A stretch of 41,249 nt of DNA from Bacteroidales bacterium (GCA_028706295.1 JAQWBQ010000029.1:1-41249), one strand, 5' to 3'. Counted from the first letter of the stretch, positions 16,068 through 26,001 are shown. Notes: generated from the sequence alone by a model not told the origin. A program made the numbers and translations.

Positions 16068-19000
16068 CTTAATGATTGCGGTTTGTGTTCCTCTGGTGAT
16101 TCTAACCAGGTAAATACCTTGTTGACGCTCAGATAGATCGAATTTATAACGCGGCAAATTCGGCATCGACCTTTTCATTATCTCACTTCCCAGCAGATTT
16201 GTTATCGTTACAGTCACCATTTCTTCGCTCCTGTTGTCATTCATCTCGATTACGAAACTTCCGCTGGTTGGATTTGGATACAACCGGTAAAACTCATGAC
16301 CCAGACCATCCTCTTCGATTGACGTTGATCCGGATGCAGCATGGGAGGCAGGAGTCGAAGGAATCGCACAACAGAAACTGGCGGTCGCGGTGATCCTGGC
16401 AGTGAAATGAGAACCCGGTAAAGCTTTGGTTCCGGGTAACATCACGATCCTTTGACCAGCTATCAGCTGAACCTCAACTCCGTCCTGAACGGTAAACTGC
16501 GATGGGTCGCCGGCCGTTGTGATGGTTTGATACGCATTGTAGCAATAGTTCTGCCCCGGTAACAGGGTAAGGTTTCTAAGCCAGATCGTATCCTGGATCG
16601 GGTTTGATTGGGTTACTGCGACGGTCACCGTATCAAAAGCATGGAATAAACCGTCGTAAGCTTCCACAAAATAGCTTGATGTTACCACCGGATTCACCAT
16701 TGGACTTTGGGCAGTCGATTTAAAGCCGGCCGGCTGCGAAGTCCATGAAAAAGTAACACCGCTGGCAGGTTCGGCAAGGTCGGCAGTAAGTTGCACGGTC
16801 TCGCCTTCGCAGATGCTGCCCGGAAATGCAGAGGCATAAACATGCAGCCCGTTCAGTCCTGTCAGTGCCGACAATCCGTTGATAACGAAGGTACCATTGT
16901 AGTTAGGATAGCTTTGATCGTATATCACTTCCACATCGTTGGCATCACCTTTTACCACCGAACATAGTTTCCAGATGATGGGTTCACCGACCACAAAACC
17001 ATCTTTCTCCGGCGTGGCGGGATTGTCTCCGAAGGCAATCAGCGTCTGATCATCGGTGCCATTGAATTCCGAAAGACCACCGCAGACCAGCATTCCATTT
17101 GCATCATGATAAAATACGCCAAGTACATCGCCTGCTGTCAGCAACGGAATATCATGCGGAATGAAGATCAGGTGGCGATAGGATGTCGGGATTGGCCACC
17201 ATTTCGGGCAGGTATGTACCCTGTAATCTTCTACTTCGCCATTTACTGCCGGGCCCGACCATGATAATCCGCCTGTTGTGTTGAACCTGAAACGCGTGTA
17301 GGTTTTTCCCTGAAGCGCTGTTGAAGGAATCGCAAAGGTAAGCGCATTGACTCCCGCAGTAAGCGGCTGATTGATAAATATCTGCTCACCGGCATCGGTC
17401 CAGTCGCCATCCTTGTTAAAATCCATCCAGGCATTCAGGAATCCTGCAGTACTTGCGGAAACCTGGATATTGGCTGGTTTTCCAACATACATTTTACCAA
17501 CGATAACGACGCCATCCTCATCGTCCGAAAGGGCAAGATCATCGCCTGTTGAGGCCAGGTTTGGCTGGCCATCCGTTTCCGGATCAATCAGGGCGCCCAG
17601 GCGGATGTTGGTAAAGATATTGTGCCTGGCGCCATTCGATGACAACAGTGTGGAATACGAGAATCCGGACTGGATGTTGTCGGGCGCATCTCCAAAGTCG
17701 ATCTCTTCACCCTGGGGACATTCTTCAATGAACACCGGGTAGTCTTCGACCTCACCGTTCAGGACAAGACCATCGAAATTAATGACGGTTTGCATGGTCC
17801 TGAACCGGAACCTGGTATACGACTGACCCATGGAGGCAGATGACGGAACCGTGAAATTCAGGATATTCGGACCTGGCGTGAGGGCTTGGACGATAAATAC
17901 ATGTTCACCCGGATCGCTCCAGTCTCCGTCGACATTGTAGTCGATCCACGCATCAAGAAATCCCGCGACCGACGCATTAACAGTAATGCTAACGGTTCCT
18001 CCCTGCATGATCGTGGATGGTATCAGCACACCGTCTTCATCATCGCCAGCCGAGGGGTAAACGCAATCGTTATCATCACAATTGGCACCGATGCCAGGTT
18101 GCCCGTCGGGTTCCGGATCAACCATGCTACCCAGGAACACGCCCGGCACAATTACATGTCTTGCACCATTGCTCGCAAGAAGTGTGGGATAAAGCATCAT
18201 CGACCGCGGATTGTCGGGAGCATCGCCAAAATCAAGGGTGTCGCACTTCACATTCAGACAAAACACGCCCGCGGTATCCGTGCAACCATACTGGTTAGTT
18301 ACCACGACCGATATCTGGTGTGATCCCCCCGAATTGGCTACGAAATACAAATCCTTACCAGTTCCGACCGGAGTGACATAATTACCGTTATCGTACCAGT
18401 TGATGGTCGGATAAGCCGAGGCATAGGTGTTGAAGGGAGGGCTGGCCCGTAAAGGTAAAGGAATATAAAGATGCAATGTATCGTTCTTACAGCCTATCGT
18501 ATCACACCCTGTCGGAAACAGGCTCAGATCAGGTTTAGGATAGATCATGGCAGCATTGACCATGGATGAACATCCGGTAGTTTTGTCTGTTACGGTCAGT
18601 GAGTAGAAGCCCGGGGCCGAAACCGTGATGACCGGAGTCGTCTGTCCGCTGCTCCATTGGTAATTGAATTTGGTGATATCAACCGGTGAGGGCGTTAGCG
18701 TAACCGGACCTGCTTCGCAACCGAAATGGAAAGGAATGGTAACCATGGGTATCTCATTAAAGATGATACATAAGGTATCGTATGCAATACACCCGGTAAC
18801 CGTATCGGTCACTTTCACGATGAACGCGGCGGTATAAGGCAGTGTCGCAGGTAAAGTCAGACTTACTGTGGTCTGATAAGCAGCATTTGAATTGTTTGGT
18901 AGGAATGTCGTGCCGGGATGTGTCGACGACCAGTCATATTTATACGCGCTATTGTAAAAAGCTGTCAGGGTGAACTGGCTGTATGACCCGGGATAAGCGC

Positions 19001-21821
19001 AAATCGATCCCTGTCCGGATATCTTTGCTTTGGGAATGCCATACATATATAGGTAAACAACGTTCGAACGGTTGGTGCAACCAAAACCATTGGTAACCTC
19101 CAGTTCATATTCCCCATGCAGTGTGGCCGAATAATTTACTGAATTGGCTCCAGTTATCGGATTACCGTTACGGTACCACTGATATGTAGGGAAACCCGGG
19201 CATCCGAAAAGGGTTACAAAGCCGCCCGGGCAGAAGATGGTATCGGAGGCTCCGATCTGGCATGACGGAAGCGGGTTTATGGTCACCGTCTTGGTGGCCG
19301 TAGCAACACAATTCCCGATGGTTCCGGTGAGGGTTACCGTATAATTGCCTGGCACAGAATATTCATGTTGTGTAAGCGATTGGAAAGATGTAGCTCCGTC
19401 GCCGAACGACCATTGATAAGAAAACCCCGGGCCGGTAGGAATGGCTGTGAAAGTTACGGGCTGGCCGGCACATGCAGGATTCGGATTGACAGTAAAGTCG
19501 ATGGAGCAAACGATGGGATTTGGCGGTGGACCTCCCTGGCAATTACCGATAAGAACATAGGCAGTTTTTGTCACTGAACAAAGTCCGTTCGAAACCTCGA
19601 CTGAAAAATACCAGATTCCCGCCCCGGTGAACGTTGCATTCGGAACCGAATAGGAGGATGAATTGGCGCCACCTATGGGCGATCCGTTGAGGTACCACTG
19701 ATAGAAGGTAAATCCGGTTGATGTACTCAAGACCAGATTGTTAGGCATACCGGGCAAACAGTACTCAAAGGGACCATTTGCAGAGATCGGGACAACGAAG
19801 GGAGGATTGACAATATTCACAGCGAAGGTCCCGGATCCGGCACAGGATGCGGCAGTGATAACGGCCGTAGTGGGCGGTCCATGCCAGCGGATAGTGACCA
19901 TATTGGTTCCCTGGCCCGACAGGATCGATCCGCGGTTCGAAGGGCTTACCGACCAAACCAAATCGCCGGGAGGATAAGTGCCGGCAACCGAATAAGCAGT
20001 GACGGCATCGACACAAACATTCGCCGGACCTGTTATGACCGGCACCGGAAATACAGTGACCGTAAGAGTCTGGGGTAATGACTGACAAAACACCCCCGGG
20101 CTGATCTCAATTTGCTGAATAACCTGTATGGTCCAGGGTCCCGATCCGTTAAGCTTTATAATAGCTGAATCGCCATCGGCCCCCATCTGGCTCATGACAC
20201 TCCCTGTTCCACCCGTCACCGACCAGGTAAAAGGATTACCGGGTTTGTTGGTTGTTACTTTATAAACATGTTTTTTGCCAGGGCAAACCACTGCCGGCCC
20301 GGATATCGGTCCTAATACTGGTTTCGCCACCACCTGGACAATCTTGACCGCGCTGCTGTTACAAAATACTCCAGCAAAAGCCGGTACAGCCTGTATCGTG
20401 TATGTTCCGGGTGATGTCCAGATAATGGTTTTTACCGAACCAGGCCCCGGCGTAAAAATGGCCCCGGCCGGCGCTACGGTCCAGTTTGCATTGCCATTGG
20501 CCGTATATAAAGACGATGAACCTTCGCAAACCGTTTCGTCGCCGCTGAAGCTGAATACCGGCAAAACATTGACCGTGATGGAACTTACACCGCTGCAACC
20601 GGCTAAAGGATTGTTGTACTGGCACTGCAGCTGGTAGGTACCCGGGATGGTGAACGATATATTGACTCCGGCTGTGTTCCGGTTCAGGTCATTGAAGGAA
20701 TAGGTTCCCGCAGGGGCAGTCGTGGTCCATAAATAATAGGTGCCGGGCATGGAAGGGAGGAAATAACTTCCGGAGGCGCCGGCGCAAAGAATGGCCGGAC
20801 CATTGACCGGAAGATTCGGATATAGTACCGGGACCTGGATGGTTGTTGTACCCGGACATGGGGCCGACCCGCAACCGGGAACCGAGAGACTGACCGTGGT
20901 TGGACCCATGTAGGTTGCATTCCAGATCACCTTGATACAGCTGGTTCCGGCCCCCGAAACAATGGTGCCGCCCGATACACTCCAGTTATACGAAGTACAC
21001 ACGGAGGAGGTACAAAATGTGGAGGTATCGCCCGGACAGACCGTGCCGAAACAGCAGTCGGCATCAATCGCAGGGCCGGTTCCGTTAAGTACGACGATCA
21101 CTTTCGTAATGGTATCCTGGCAACCGCACGGACGTTTGATCTCACCCTGCGACGACGAACCTCCGGTATTGGTGGCTGTAAGTGTCACAATATAAATTCC
21201 CGTAGCTGCGTATGCATGGGGCGGTGGGGTTGACAGGGCGGATGTAGTCCCGTCGCCGAAATCCCAGTGATAGTTACTTCCGCCCAAAGAGGTATTGGTA
21301 AATGAAACAGGCGTGTTGATGCAAACGGTATCCTGATCGACAGTGAAACCTGCATCCTGTCCATCGATCAGGCAAACCTGCTGAATAATTGAATCGACAC
21401 AACTTCCCCCGCTAGCGGTATTACTGATCACCACCTTGATAAACCCGGTCGAACCCGAACCCCACGCGATCGCCATCGGATTTCCTGTCGGACCCGGTGC
21501 TGCTCCTCCTGCAATGGTCCATGTATAAATATACCCTGACAGATTAGGGAAGACGGTATATTGGTGGACTGTATTTTTACAAGCCACTAGTGTGTGACCA
21601 ACGCCACCGGCAGGATTGTTGCCCTGGCATGCACCCTCTGGAGCACAGATCTCCCGGGCATCTTTTAAGGTAAACTCCGGACAACATACCTGTACCTGAG
21701 CATCCACCCCGATTACTCCGGTGAACGTTGCCAATATAAGGACAAACCAGAGAGTCCCGTTAATCCTGGTGTAGACCGACCGAATGATCTCATTCACCGA
21801 CCATTTATAGATGTGTGCCAT
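16053..21821 (-). CDS. Giant secreted PKD/GEVED protein with T9SS type A sorting domain
   Basis: 1922 codons from ATG at 21821. A signal peptide with a long basic n-region (hydrophobic LWFVLILATFTGVIG) is followed by many Ig-like and PKD domains. PKD motifs include YHWDFGDGTTSALSTPPPHA (about residue 185) and YQWSFGDGATSFQSLTQHEY (about 805). Two GEVED domains (about 1195-1370 and 1373-1535) open with DFGDAPDN, carry GDDEDGV or SDDEDGV, and end in NGEVEDY. The last about 80 residues (YRLYPNPTSGSFVIEM ... GIYLVRITRG) form a type A T9SS C-terminal domain that directs transport across the outer membrane and is then removed. The domain make-up suggests a surface adhesin or matrix protein. It diverges from an Fnr-like regulator gene. 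Confidence 0.9.
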   Translation of the reverse strand: MAHIYKWSVNEIIRSVYTRINGTLWFVLILATFTGVIGVDAQVQVCCPEFTLKDAREICAPEGACQGNNPAGGVGHTLVACKNTVHQYTVFPNLSGYIYTWTIAGGAAPGPTGNPMAIAWGSGSTGFIKVVISNTASGGSCVDSIIQQVCLIDGQDAGFTVDQDTVCINTPVSFTNTSLGGSNYHWDFGDGTTSALSTPPPHAYAATGIYIVTLTATNTGGSSSQGEIKRPCGCQDTITKVIVVLNGTGPAIDADCCFGTVCPGDTSTFCTSSVCTSYNWSVSGGTIVSGAGTSCIKVIWNATYMGPTTVSLSVPGCGSAPCPGTTTIQVPVLYPNLPVNGPAILCAGASGSYFLPSMPGTYYLWTTTAPAGTYSFNDLNRNTAGVNISFTIPGTYQLQCQYNNPLAGCSGVSSITVNVLPVFSFSGDETVCEGSSSLYTANGNANWTVAPAGAIFTPGPGSVKTIIWTSPGTYTIQAVPAFAGVFCNSSAVKIVQVVAKPVLGPISGPAVVCPGKKHVYKVTTNKPGNPFTWSVTGGTGSVMSQMGADGDSAIIKLNGSGPWTIQVIQQIEISPGVFCQSLPQTLTVTVFPVPVITGPANVCVDAVTAYSVAGTYPPGDLVWSVSPSNRGSILSGQGTNMVTIRWHGPPTTAVITAASCAGSGTFAVNIVNPPFVVPISANGPFEYCLPGMPNNLVLSTSTGFTFYQWYLNGSPIGGANSSSYSVPNATFTGAGIWYFSVEVSNGLCSVTKTAYVLIGNCQGGPPPNPIVCSIDFTVNPNPACAGQPVTFTAIPTGPGFSYQWSFGDGATSFQSLTQHEYSVPGNYTVTLTGTIGNCVATATKTVTINPLPSCQIGASDTIFCPGGFVTLFGCPGFPTYQWYRNGNPITGANSVNYSATLHGEYELEVTNGFGCTNRSNVVYLYMYGIPKAKISGQGSICAYPGSYSQFTLTAFYNSAYKYDWSSTHPGTTFLPNNSNAAYQTTVSLTLPATLPYTAAFIVKVTDTVTGCIAYDTLCIIFNEIPMVTIPFHFGCEAGPVTLTPSPVDITKFNYQWSSGQTTPVITVSAPGFYSLTVTDKTTGCSSMVNAAMIYPKPDLSLFPTGCDTIGCKNDTLHLYIPLPLRASPPFNTYASAYPTINWYDNGNYVTPVGTGKDLYFVANSGGSHQISVVVTNQYGCTDTAGVFCLNVKCDTLDFGDAPDNPRSMMLYPTLLASNGARHVIVPGVFLGSMVDPEPDGQPGIGANCDDNDCVYPSAGDDEDGVLIPSTIMQGGTVSITVNASVAGFLDAWIDYNVDGDWSDPGEHVFIVQALTPGPNILNFTVPSSASMGQSYTRFRFRTMQTVINFDGLVLNGEVEDYPVFIEECPQGEEIDFGDAPDNIQSGFSYSTLLSSNGARHNIFTNIRLGALIDPETDGQPNLASTGDDLALSDDEDGVVIVGKMYVGKPANIQVSASTAGFLNAWMDFNKDGDWTDAGEQIFINQPLTAGVNALTFAIPSTALQGKTYTRFRFNTTGGLSWSGPAVNGEVEDYRVHTCPKWWPIPTSYRHLIFIPHDIPLLTAGDVLGVFYHDANGMLVCGGLSEFNGTDDQTLIAFGDNPATPEKDGFVVGEPIIWKLCSVVKGDANDVEVIYDQSYPNYNGTFVINGLSALTGLNGLHVYASAFPGSICEGETVQLTADLAEPASGVTFSWTSQPAGFKSTAQSPMVNPVVTSSYFVEAYDGLFHAFDTVTVAVTQSNPIQDTIWLRNLTLLPGQNYCYNAYQTITTAGDPSQFTVQDGVEVQLIAGQRIVMLPGTKALPGSHFTARITATASFCCAIPSTPASHAASGSTSIEEDGLGHEFYRLYPNPTSGSFVIEMNDNRSEEMVTVTITNLLGSEIMKRSMPNLPRYKFDLSERQQGIYLVRITRGTQTAIIKVIRY

Positions 21822-21883
21822 AACCTGTTAATTTTTTTTCAAATTTATTTGGAATTAGTCTGACTTAGTATTATTCTTTGATG

Positions 21884-21891
21884 TATTTTTG
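21884..21891 (+). promoter_or_regulatory. Candidate -7 box TATTTTTG for the Fnr-like regulator
   Basis: The sequence matches TAnnTTTG, 72 nt before the chosen ATG. No -33 TTG at 19-21 nt is seen, so support is partial. Confidence 0.3.
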
Positions 21892-21963
21892 TCGGGAAAA
21901 ACAGGAAATTTTACCTCTGATGAAAGGAAAGAATACACTATTTTGGTATCATAACCCTTGACT

Positions 21964-22665
21964 ATGGAACCGGATTGCATGAACCCGACCCGACACTGTA
22001 CTGGTTGTCAGGTTAAATCCCCGCTATTTTGTTTTTTAACGGATGAAGAATTGCTCTTGGTTGAAAAAAACCGGTTGACGGTCGAATTCAGGCAGGGTGA
22101 GACCATCCGGAAACAGGGCACTTCGATGACACATGTGATTTCTCTTAATGCAGGGTACGCAAAGCTTTACCTTGAAGGAGTCAGGAAAACCTCATCGATC
22201 CTGCAAATTGTAAAACCAACCAACTTTATCGGTGGACCTGGTTTGTATCTCGATCAAATTCATCACGTTACCGTATCAGCATTGACCGACACAACGGTAT
22301 GTTTTATCGGACTTCCGGTTTTTAAAACAATTATTGATGAAAATAAAGCTTTCAGGGACGCATTCCTTGCAGAGATAAGCAGAAATATTCTGGCAGGCTA
22401 TAATCGACTGTTATTTCTGGTTCAGAAACAGATGCCCGGAAGGATGGCAGATACCTTGCTTTATTTGTTTGATGAAGTTTACAAGTCAGAGAATATTCCC
22501 TTACACCTGACAAAACAAGATCTTGCCGAACTCTCCGGGATGTCGAAAGAAGGGGCGATTAAAGTTATCAGGGAATTTCAGAACGAAGAGATAATTTCCC
22601 TTTCAGATCGGGTAATGTCGTTACATAATCGGAATAAATTATTACAGATCAGTAAGGTAGGATGA
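21964..22665 (+). CDS. Crp/Fnr family transcriptional regulator with candidate Fe-S cysteines
   Basis: I start at ATG 21964 (MEPDCMNPTRHC), two codons inside a possible TTG start at 21958, giving 233 residues. A cyclic-nucleotide-binding-type beta-roll (FRQGETIRKQGTSMTHVISLNAG, TNFIGGPGLYL) is followed by the dimer helix and a C-terminal winged helix (HLTKQDLAELSGMSKEGAIKVIREFQNEEII). Four N-terminal cysteines (5, 12, 15, 23) and Cys113 in TTVCFIGLP recall the Fe-S ligands of E. coli FNR, whose internal ligand sits at an equivalent place. An oxygen- or NO-sensing role is therefore possible but not shown. The gene diverges from the giant T9SS gene, which could be a target. Confidence 0.85.
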   Translation: MEPDCMNPTRHCTGCQVKSPLFCFLTDEELLLVEKNRLTVEFRQGETIRKQGTSMTHVISLNAGYAKLYLEGVRKTSSILQIVKPTNFIGGPGLYLDQIHHVTVSALTDTTVCFIGLPVFKTIIDENKAFRDAFLAEISRNILAGYNRLLFLVQKQMPGRMADTLLYLFDEVYKSENIPLHLTKQDLAELSGMSKEGAIKVIREFQNEEIISLSDRVMSLHNRNKLLQISKVG

Positions 22666-22669
22666 TAAT

Positions 22670-22732
<63 letters not shown>

Positions 22733-22786
22733 ATTCACTTTTTCAGTAAATCACTCGTTCCTTATTTCAACTGTCCCTGCCAGGTC

Positions 22787-25090
22787 CTACTTCAGCCCTC
22801 TGTTCTCCAACAGTGCGTCGATCTTGGGTTCGTGGCCCCTGAAGTCGACATACATATCCATGGCCTCCTTTGATCCTCCTTTTTCAAGGATGCAGGTGCG
22901 AAAACGCTGCGCAGTCGCTTTGTCGAAAATATCCCCTTTTTCCTTGAAGGCCTGGAACGCGTCAGCATCGAGGACTTCGGCCCAGATGTAGCTGTAATAC
23001 CCGGCCGTGTATCCGCCTGTCATGGTATGCTGGAAGTAGGTCGAACGGTAGCGCGGCGGAATCTGCGGGATCAGCCCGATCCGTTTCATCGATGCGGCTT
23101 CAAAAGCCAGCACGTCGAGCCCCGGCGACGGATTCTTTTCATAAAACTTCTCACCCTCCTTCACCGCTTCAGCTTTTTTGATATCCTCACCTTCCCGGAC
23201 CTCTTCGGCAGGCGGTGCTTCGCGGTCGGAAGTGACCATTTCAGGACTTTTCTCTTTAGTTTTTACTTTAAAAACAGGCACTTCGGAAGCAGGCTTTGTT
23301 GCAGGTTCCTTCACGGCGCCTTCCGCTTTGATTTCCGGATAGCGGAAATGATAATCCATATCGAGGTACGATGCGGCAAGATATTCGGTTGTTTTGAAAC
23401 CCTGGCCAAATTTGCTGCTGTTTTGTATCTTTTCGACCAATTCGGCAGGAATTACGGCTCCGGTTTGATAATGCTTCGCGTAAACCTTCAGGACTTCGGG
23501 TTCGAAGGCCCAGTGTTCCATGATTTGCGATGGAAGTTCGACAAAATCGCGCGGAACCCCCGAAATACCGTCATATCTGACATTTCTCATCAGACCGGCA
23601 AGTGCGTGTCCAAATTCGTGAAAGAAGGTCTCTGCTTCATCGGGAGTCAGAAGTGCAGGTTGATCGCCCGAAGGGGCTGAGAAATTGCAAACGATGGTCA
23701 TGACGGGCGCGACCCGCTTGCCGTTCTCGTACTTTTGCGACCGGTAACTGCCGCACCAGGCTCCTCCCCGCTTGCTGGCCCTGGGATGAAAATCGAGGTA
23801 CAGAACGCCAAGATGGCTTCCGTCAGCCTCCTTGCATTCGTAGAGCTTAACATCCGTGAAGTATTTGGGCGCCCCGGCAACCTCGGTAAAGGTGATCCCG
23901 TAAAGTTTCCGTGCAACATAAAAGACGCCTTCCCTGACGTTATCCAACTTAAAATAGGGTTTCAGTGCCTCCTCATTCAAATCAAATTTTTTCTGCATGA
24001 TCTTGTTGCTGTAATACCGCCAGTCCCAACCTTCAAGTTGAAAATCCTGACCCTCTTCCCGGATCAGCGACTGCATATCGTCGGCCTCCCTGCGCGCCAT
24101 TTCAAGGGCGGGGGTCCAAATCTGATCAAGCAGGTTGTAAACATTTTCGGGCTTTTTCGCCATGCGGTCATCCAAAGCATAGGCGGCATAAGAATCGAAA
24201 CCCAGCAGCGCGGCTTTCTGCTTGCGGAGCGGGATCAGTCTGGCAATGATGGCCTTGTTGTCCTTGTCGTTATTGTTGTTGCCGCGACTGATGTAAGCGC
24301 TGAAGATCTGCTCCCGGTATTTCCTGTTGTCAGAGAACTGTAAAAACGGCATCACACTGGGATTCTGGAGTGTGAAAACCCATTTGCCTTTGGTAGCCTC
24401 CGACCGGGCGCCGGCTTCCAGCGCACTGTTGATCTGCTCTTTCGAAAGTCCTTCCAGATACTCCTCCCGGTCGAGGATCAGCTTATAGGCATTGGTTTCC
24501 GACAACAGATTTTGGCCAAAAGTAAGTTGTAACATGCTGATCTCGCTATTCAATTCGCGGAGTTTCTCTTTATCCTCATCGCGAAGATTTGCTCCGCTCC
24601 TGACAAATCCCTTGTAAGTCTCTTCAACCAGCCGCCTCTGATCGGGTGCGAGTTTCGCCATCTCCGGGCTCTTGTACACCGCCTTGATCCGGGTGAATAG
24701 CCCCGGATTCAGACTGATGTCATCACTGTGTTTCGACATCAGCGGCGACAACCGGCGGGCGATCTCCTGCATTGCATCGTTGGTGTTGGCCGAATTCAAA
24801 CCGTAAAAAACGGAACTGACTTTATCGAGCAGCGCCCCGCTCCGATCCAGGGCTGCGATGGTGTTTTCGAAGGTTGGTGTCGCCGGGTTGCTCACGATGG
24901 CTTCAATTTCCGCCTGTTGTTGCTTCATTCCTTCCATAAAGGCCGGCATATAATGATCATTCCGGATCTGTTCGAAAGGAGGCACCCCGAATGGCGTTTT
25001 CCATTCGCGGAAAAAAGGATTATCGGTTTGGGCGAGCATTGAAATCGCGGTCATGGTCATGGTGATAAAGAGGGTGATCGTTTTTCTCAT
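22787..25090 (-). CDS. dcp: M3 family metallopeptidase (peptidyl-dipeptidase Dcp type)
   Basis: 767 codons from ATG at 25090. A signal peptide (TLFITMTMTAISMLAQ) points to a periplasmic enzyme. The mature start NPFFREWKTPFGVPPFEQI is typical of Bacteroidota Dcp. The zinc motif HEFGH is at His491, Glu492 and His495. The C-terminal YRSTYFQHTMTGGYTAGYYSYIWAEVLDAD-type region carries the substrate-binding Tyr/Gly cluster. Such enzymes remove C-terminal dipeptides from peptides. An unusual Lys/Glu/Pro-rich insertion of about 70 residues (about 585-655) lies in the catalytic domain between YLDMDYHFRYP and DVLAFEAASMKRIGLIP. A TACCTTTG promoter box lies upstream. Catalytic motifs are intact, so it is likely functional. 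Confidence 0.92.
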   Translation of the reverse strand: MRKTITLFITMTMTAISMLAQTDNPFFREWKTPFGVPPFEQIRNDHYMPAFMEGMKQQQAEIEAIVSNPATPTFENTIAALDRSGALLDKVSSVFYGLNSANTNDAMQEIARRLSPLMSKHSDDISLNPGLFTRIKAVYKSPEMAKLAPDQRRLVEETYKGFVRSGANLRDEDKEKLRELNSEISMLQLTFGQNLLSETNAYKLILDREEYLEGLSKEQINSALEAGARSEATKGKWVFTLQNPSVMPFLQFSDNRKYREQIFSAYISRGNNNNDKDNKAIIARLIPLRKQKAALLGFDSYAAYALDDRMAKKPENVYNLLDQIWTPALEMARREADDMQSLIREEGQDFQLEGWDWRYYSNKIMQKKFDLNEEALKPYFKLDNVREGVFYVARKLYGITFTEVAGAPKYFTDVKLYECKEADGSHLGVLYLDFHPRASKRGGAWCGSYRSQKYENGKRVAPVMTIVCNFSAPSGDQPALLTPDEAETFFHEFGHALAGLMRNVRYDGISGVPRDFVELPSQIMEHWAFEPEVLKVYAKHYQTGAVIPAELVEKIQNSSKFGQGFKTTEYLAASYLDMDYHFRYPEIKAEGAVKEPATKPASEVPVFKVKTKEKSPEMVTSDREAPPAEEVREGEDIKKAEAVKEGEKFYEKNPSPGLDVLAFEAASMKRIGLIPQIPPRYRSTYFQHTMTGGYTAGYYSYIWAEVLDADAFQAFKEKGDIFDKATAQRFRTCILEKGGSKEAMDMYVDFRGHEPKIDALLENRGLK

Positions 25091-25115
25091 GGTGGAATGA
25101 TTTACAGAATGGCTG

Positions 25116-25123
25116 CAAAGGTA
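25116..25123 (-). promoter_or_regulatory. Candidate -7 box TACCTTTG for the M3 peptidase gene
   Basis: An exact TAnnTTTG match on the minus strand, 25 nt before the ATG, gives a leader of about 20 nt. No -33 TTG is seen at the usual spacing. Confidence 0.5.
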
Positions 25124-25144
25124 AAAAAAACGGGAACAGGTTGG

Positions 25145-25196
25145 ATGAAGAGTTAGACGAAGAGCGGACGAAGAGTTGTACGAAGAGTTGTACGAG
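25145..25196. repeat. Word-repeat array I (intergenic, 12-nt period)
   Basis: Four tandem words of 11-12 nt: gaagagttagac, gaagagcggac, gaagagttgtac, gaagagttgtac. The 19-mer at 25151-25169 is present as its reverse complement at 2183-2201 in array A. It lies just upstream of the M3 peptidase promoter box and downstream of the rnz stop. Confidence 0.75.
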
Positions 25197-25212
25197 ATTG
25201 CTGCGTTTAGTT

Positions 25213-26001
25213 TTATAGCTCAATCCGTTCCCCTTCTTCGGCGGCGTATGTTTCGGGAAAAATCACCCGTGCTTCATCGAGCAAGGGCTGAACATCCTCG
25301 TACCGGGCCGAAAAATGACCGATGATCAGCTTGGCCACACCGGCTTTCAGGGCGATGGTGGCTGCCTGAGCTGCCGTGGCGTGAAATTTTTCGGCGGCTA
25401 CTTGTTCCATCGCCGATGCAAAGGTCGCTTCGTGATACAGCAGCCGTGCATCCGAGATCCAGGGCACGATGCTTTCATCGTAAACGGTGTCGCTGCAATA
25501 TGCCAATGAACGCGCTACCGGTACTTTACGCGGAGGATTCTTCTCGCGGAAGATGAAACCCCAGGCCGGGATGCTGTGTTTCAGCGGAAAACTGTGGACC
25601 TCCAACCGTTCCTCTTCCAATATCAACCGGTAACCGTCAGAACAGAGCATGTTAAAATGCACCGGGTATTTCAGCCGGGTCTGAGAGGCTTCAAGCTGGA
25701 TCTCAATGATCTCCCTGAGCTGCGGGGGGCCATGCACGGTAAGCTCTTCCGAACGGCCCAGCAAATGCATGGTGTTGAGCAATCCGACCAGCCCAAAAAA
25801 ATGGTCGCCATGCAGGTGACTGATGTAGATGTGCTTGATCCGCATGATGGAAAGGTGAAATTTCCGTAACTGGAATTGGGTTCCCTCCCCGCAGTCGATC
25901 AAATGAAAGCGCTCATTTGCATTGAGCAAATGAGCGCTTAGGTTCCGGTCGTTTGCCGCAACAGCTGCACTGCTGCCGAGGACCGTAAATGAGAAAGTCA
26001 T
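25213..26001 (-). CDS. rnz: Ribonuclease Z, shortened form
   Basis: 262 codons from ATG at 26001. This is a metallo-beta-lactamase-fold tRNA 3'-end nuclease: HLHGDHFFGL holds the metal ligands, CGEGTQFQLRK and NTMHLLGR are RNase Z hallmarks, LAYCSDT and LLYHEATF carry later ligands, and IIGHFSARYED is the C-terminal motif. Typical Bacteroidota RNase Z is about 305 residues. Here about 40 residues between GFIFREKNPPRK and LAYCSDT are missing, while all metal-binding motifs remain. It starts 2 nt after the rpsA stop, so translation is probably coupled in an rpsA-rnz operon. Confidence 0.9.
   Translation of the reverse strand: MTFSFTVLGSSAAVAANDRNLSAHLLNANERFHLIDCGEGTQFQLRKFHLSIMRIKHIYISHLHGDHFFGLVGLLNTMHLLGRSEELTVHGPPQLREIIEIQLEASQTRLKYPVHFNMLCSDGYRLILEEERLEVHSFPLKHSIPAWGFIFREKNPPRKVPVARSLAYCSDTVYDESIVPWISDARLLYHEATFASAMEQVAAEKFHATAAQAATIALKAGVAKLIIGHFSARYEDVQPLLDEARVIFPETYAAEEGERIEL

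Noticed and set aside
23027-23680. 217-codon open frame antisense to the M3 peptidase
   Set aside because: The opposite strand encodes the zinc motif and conserved flanks; this frame shows no domain and odd composition.
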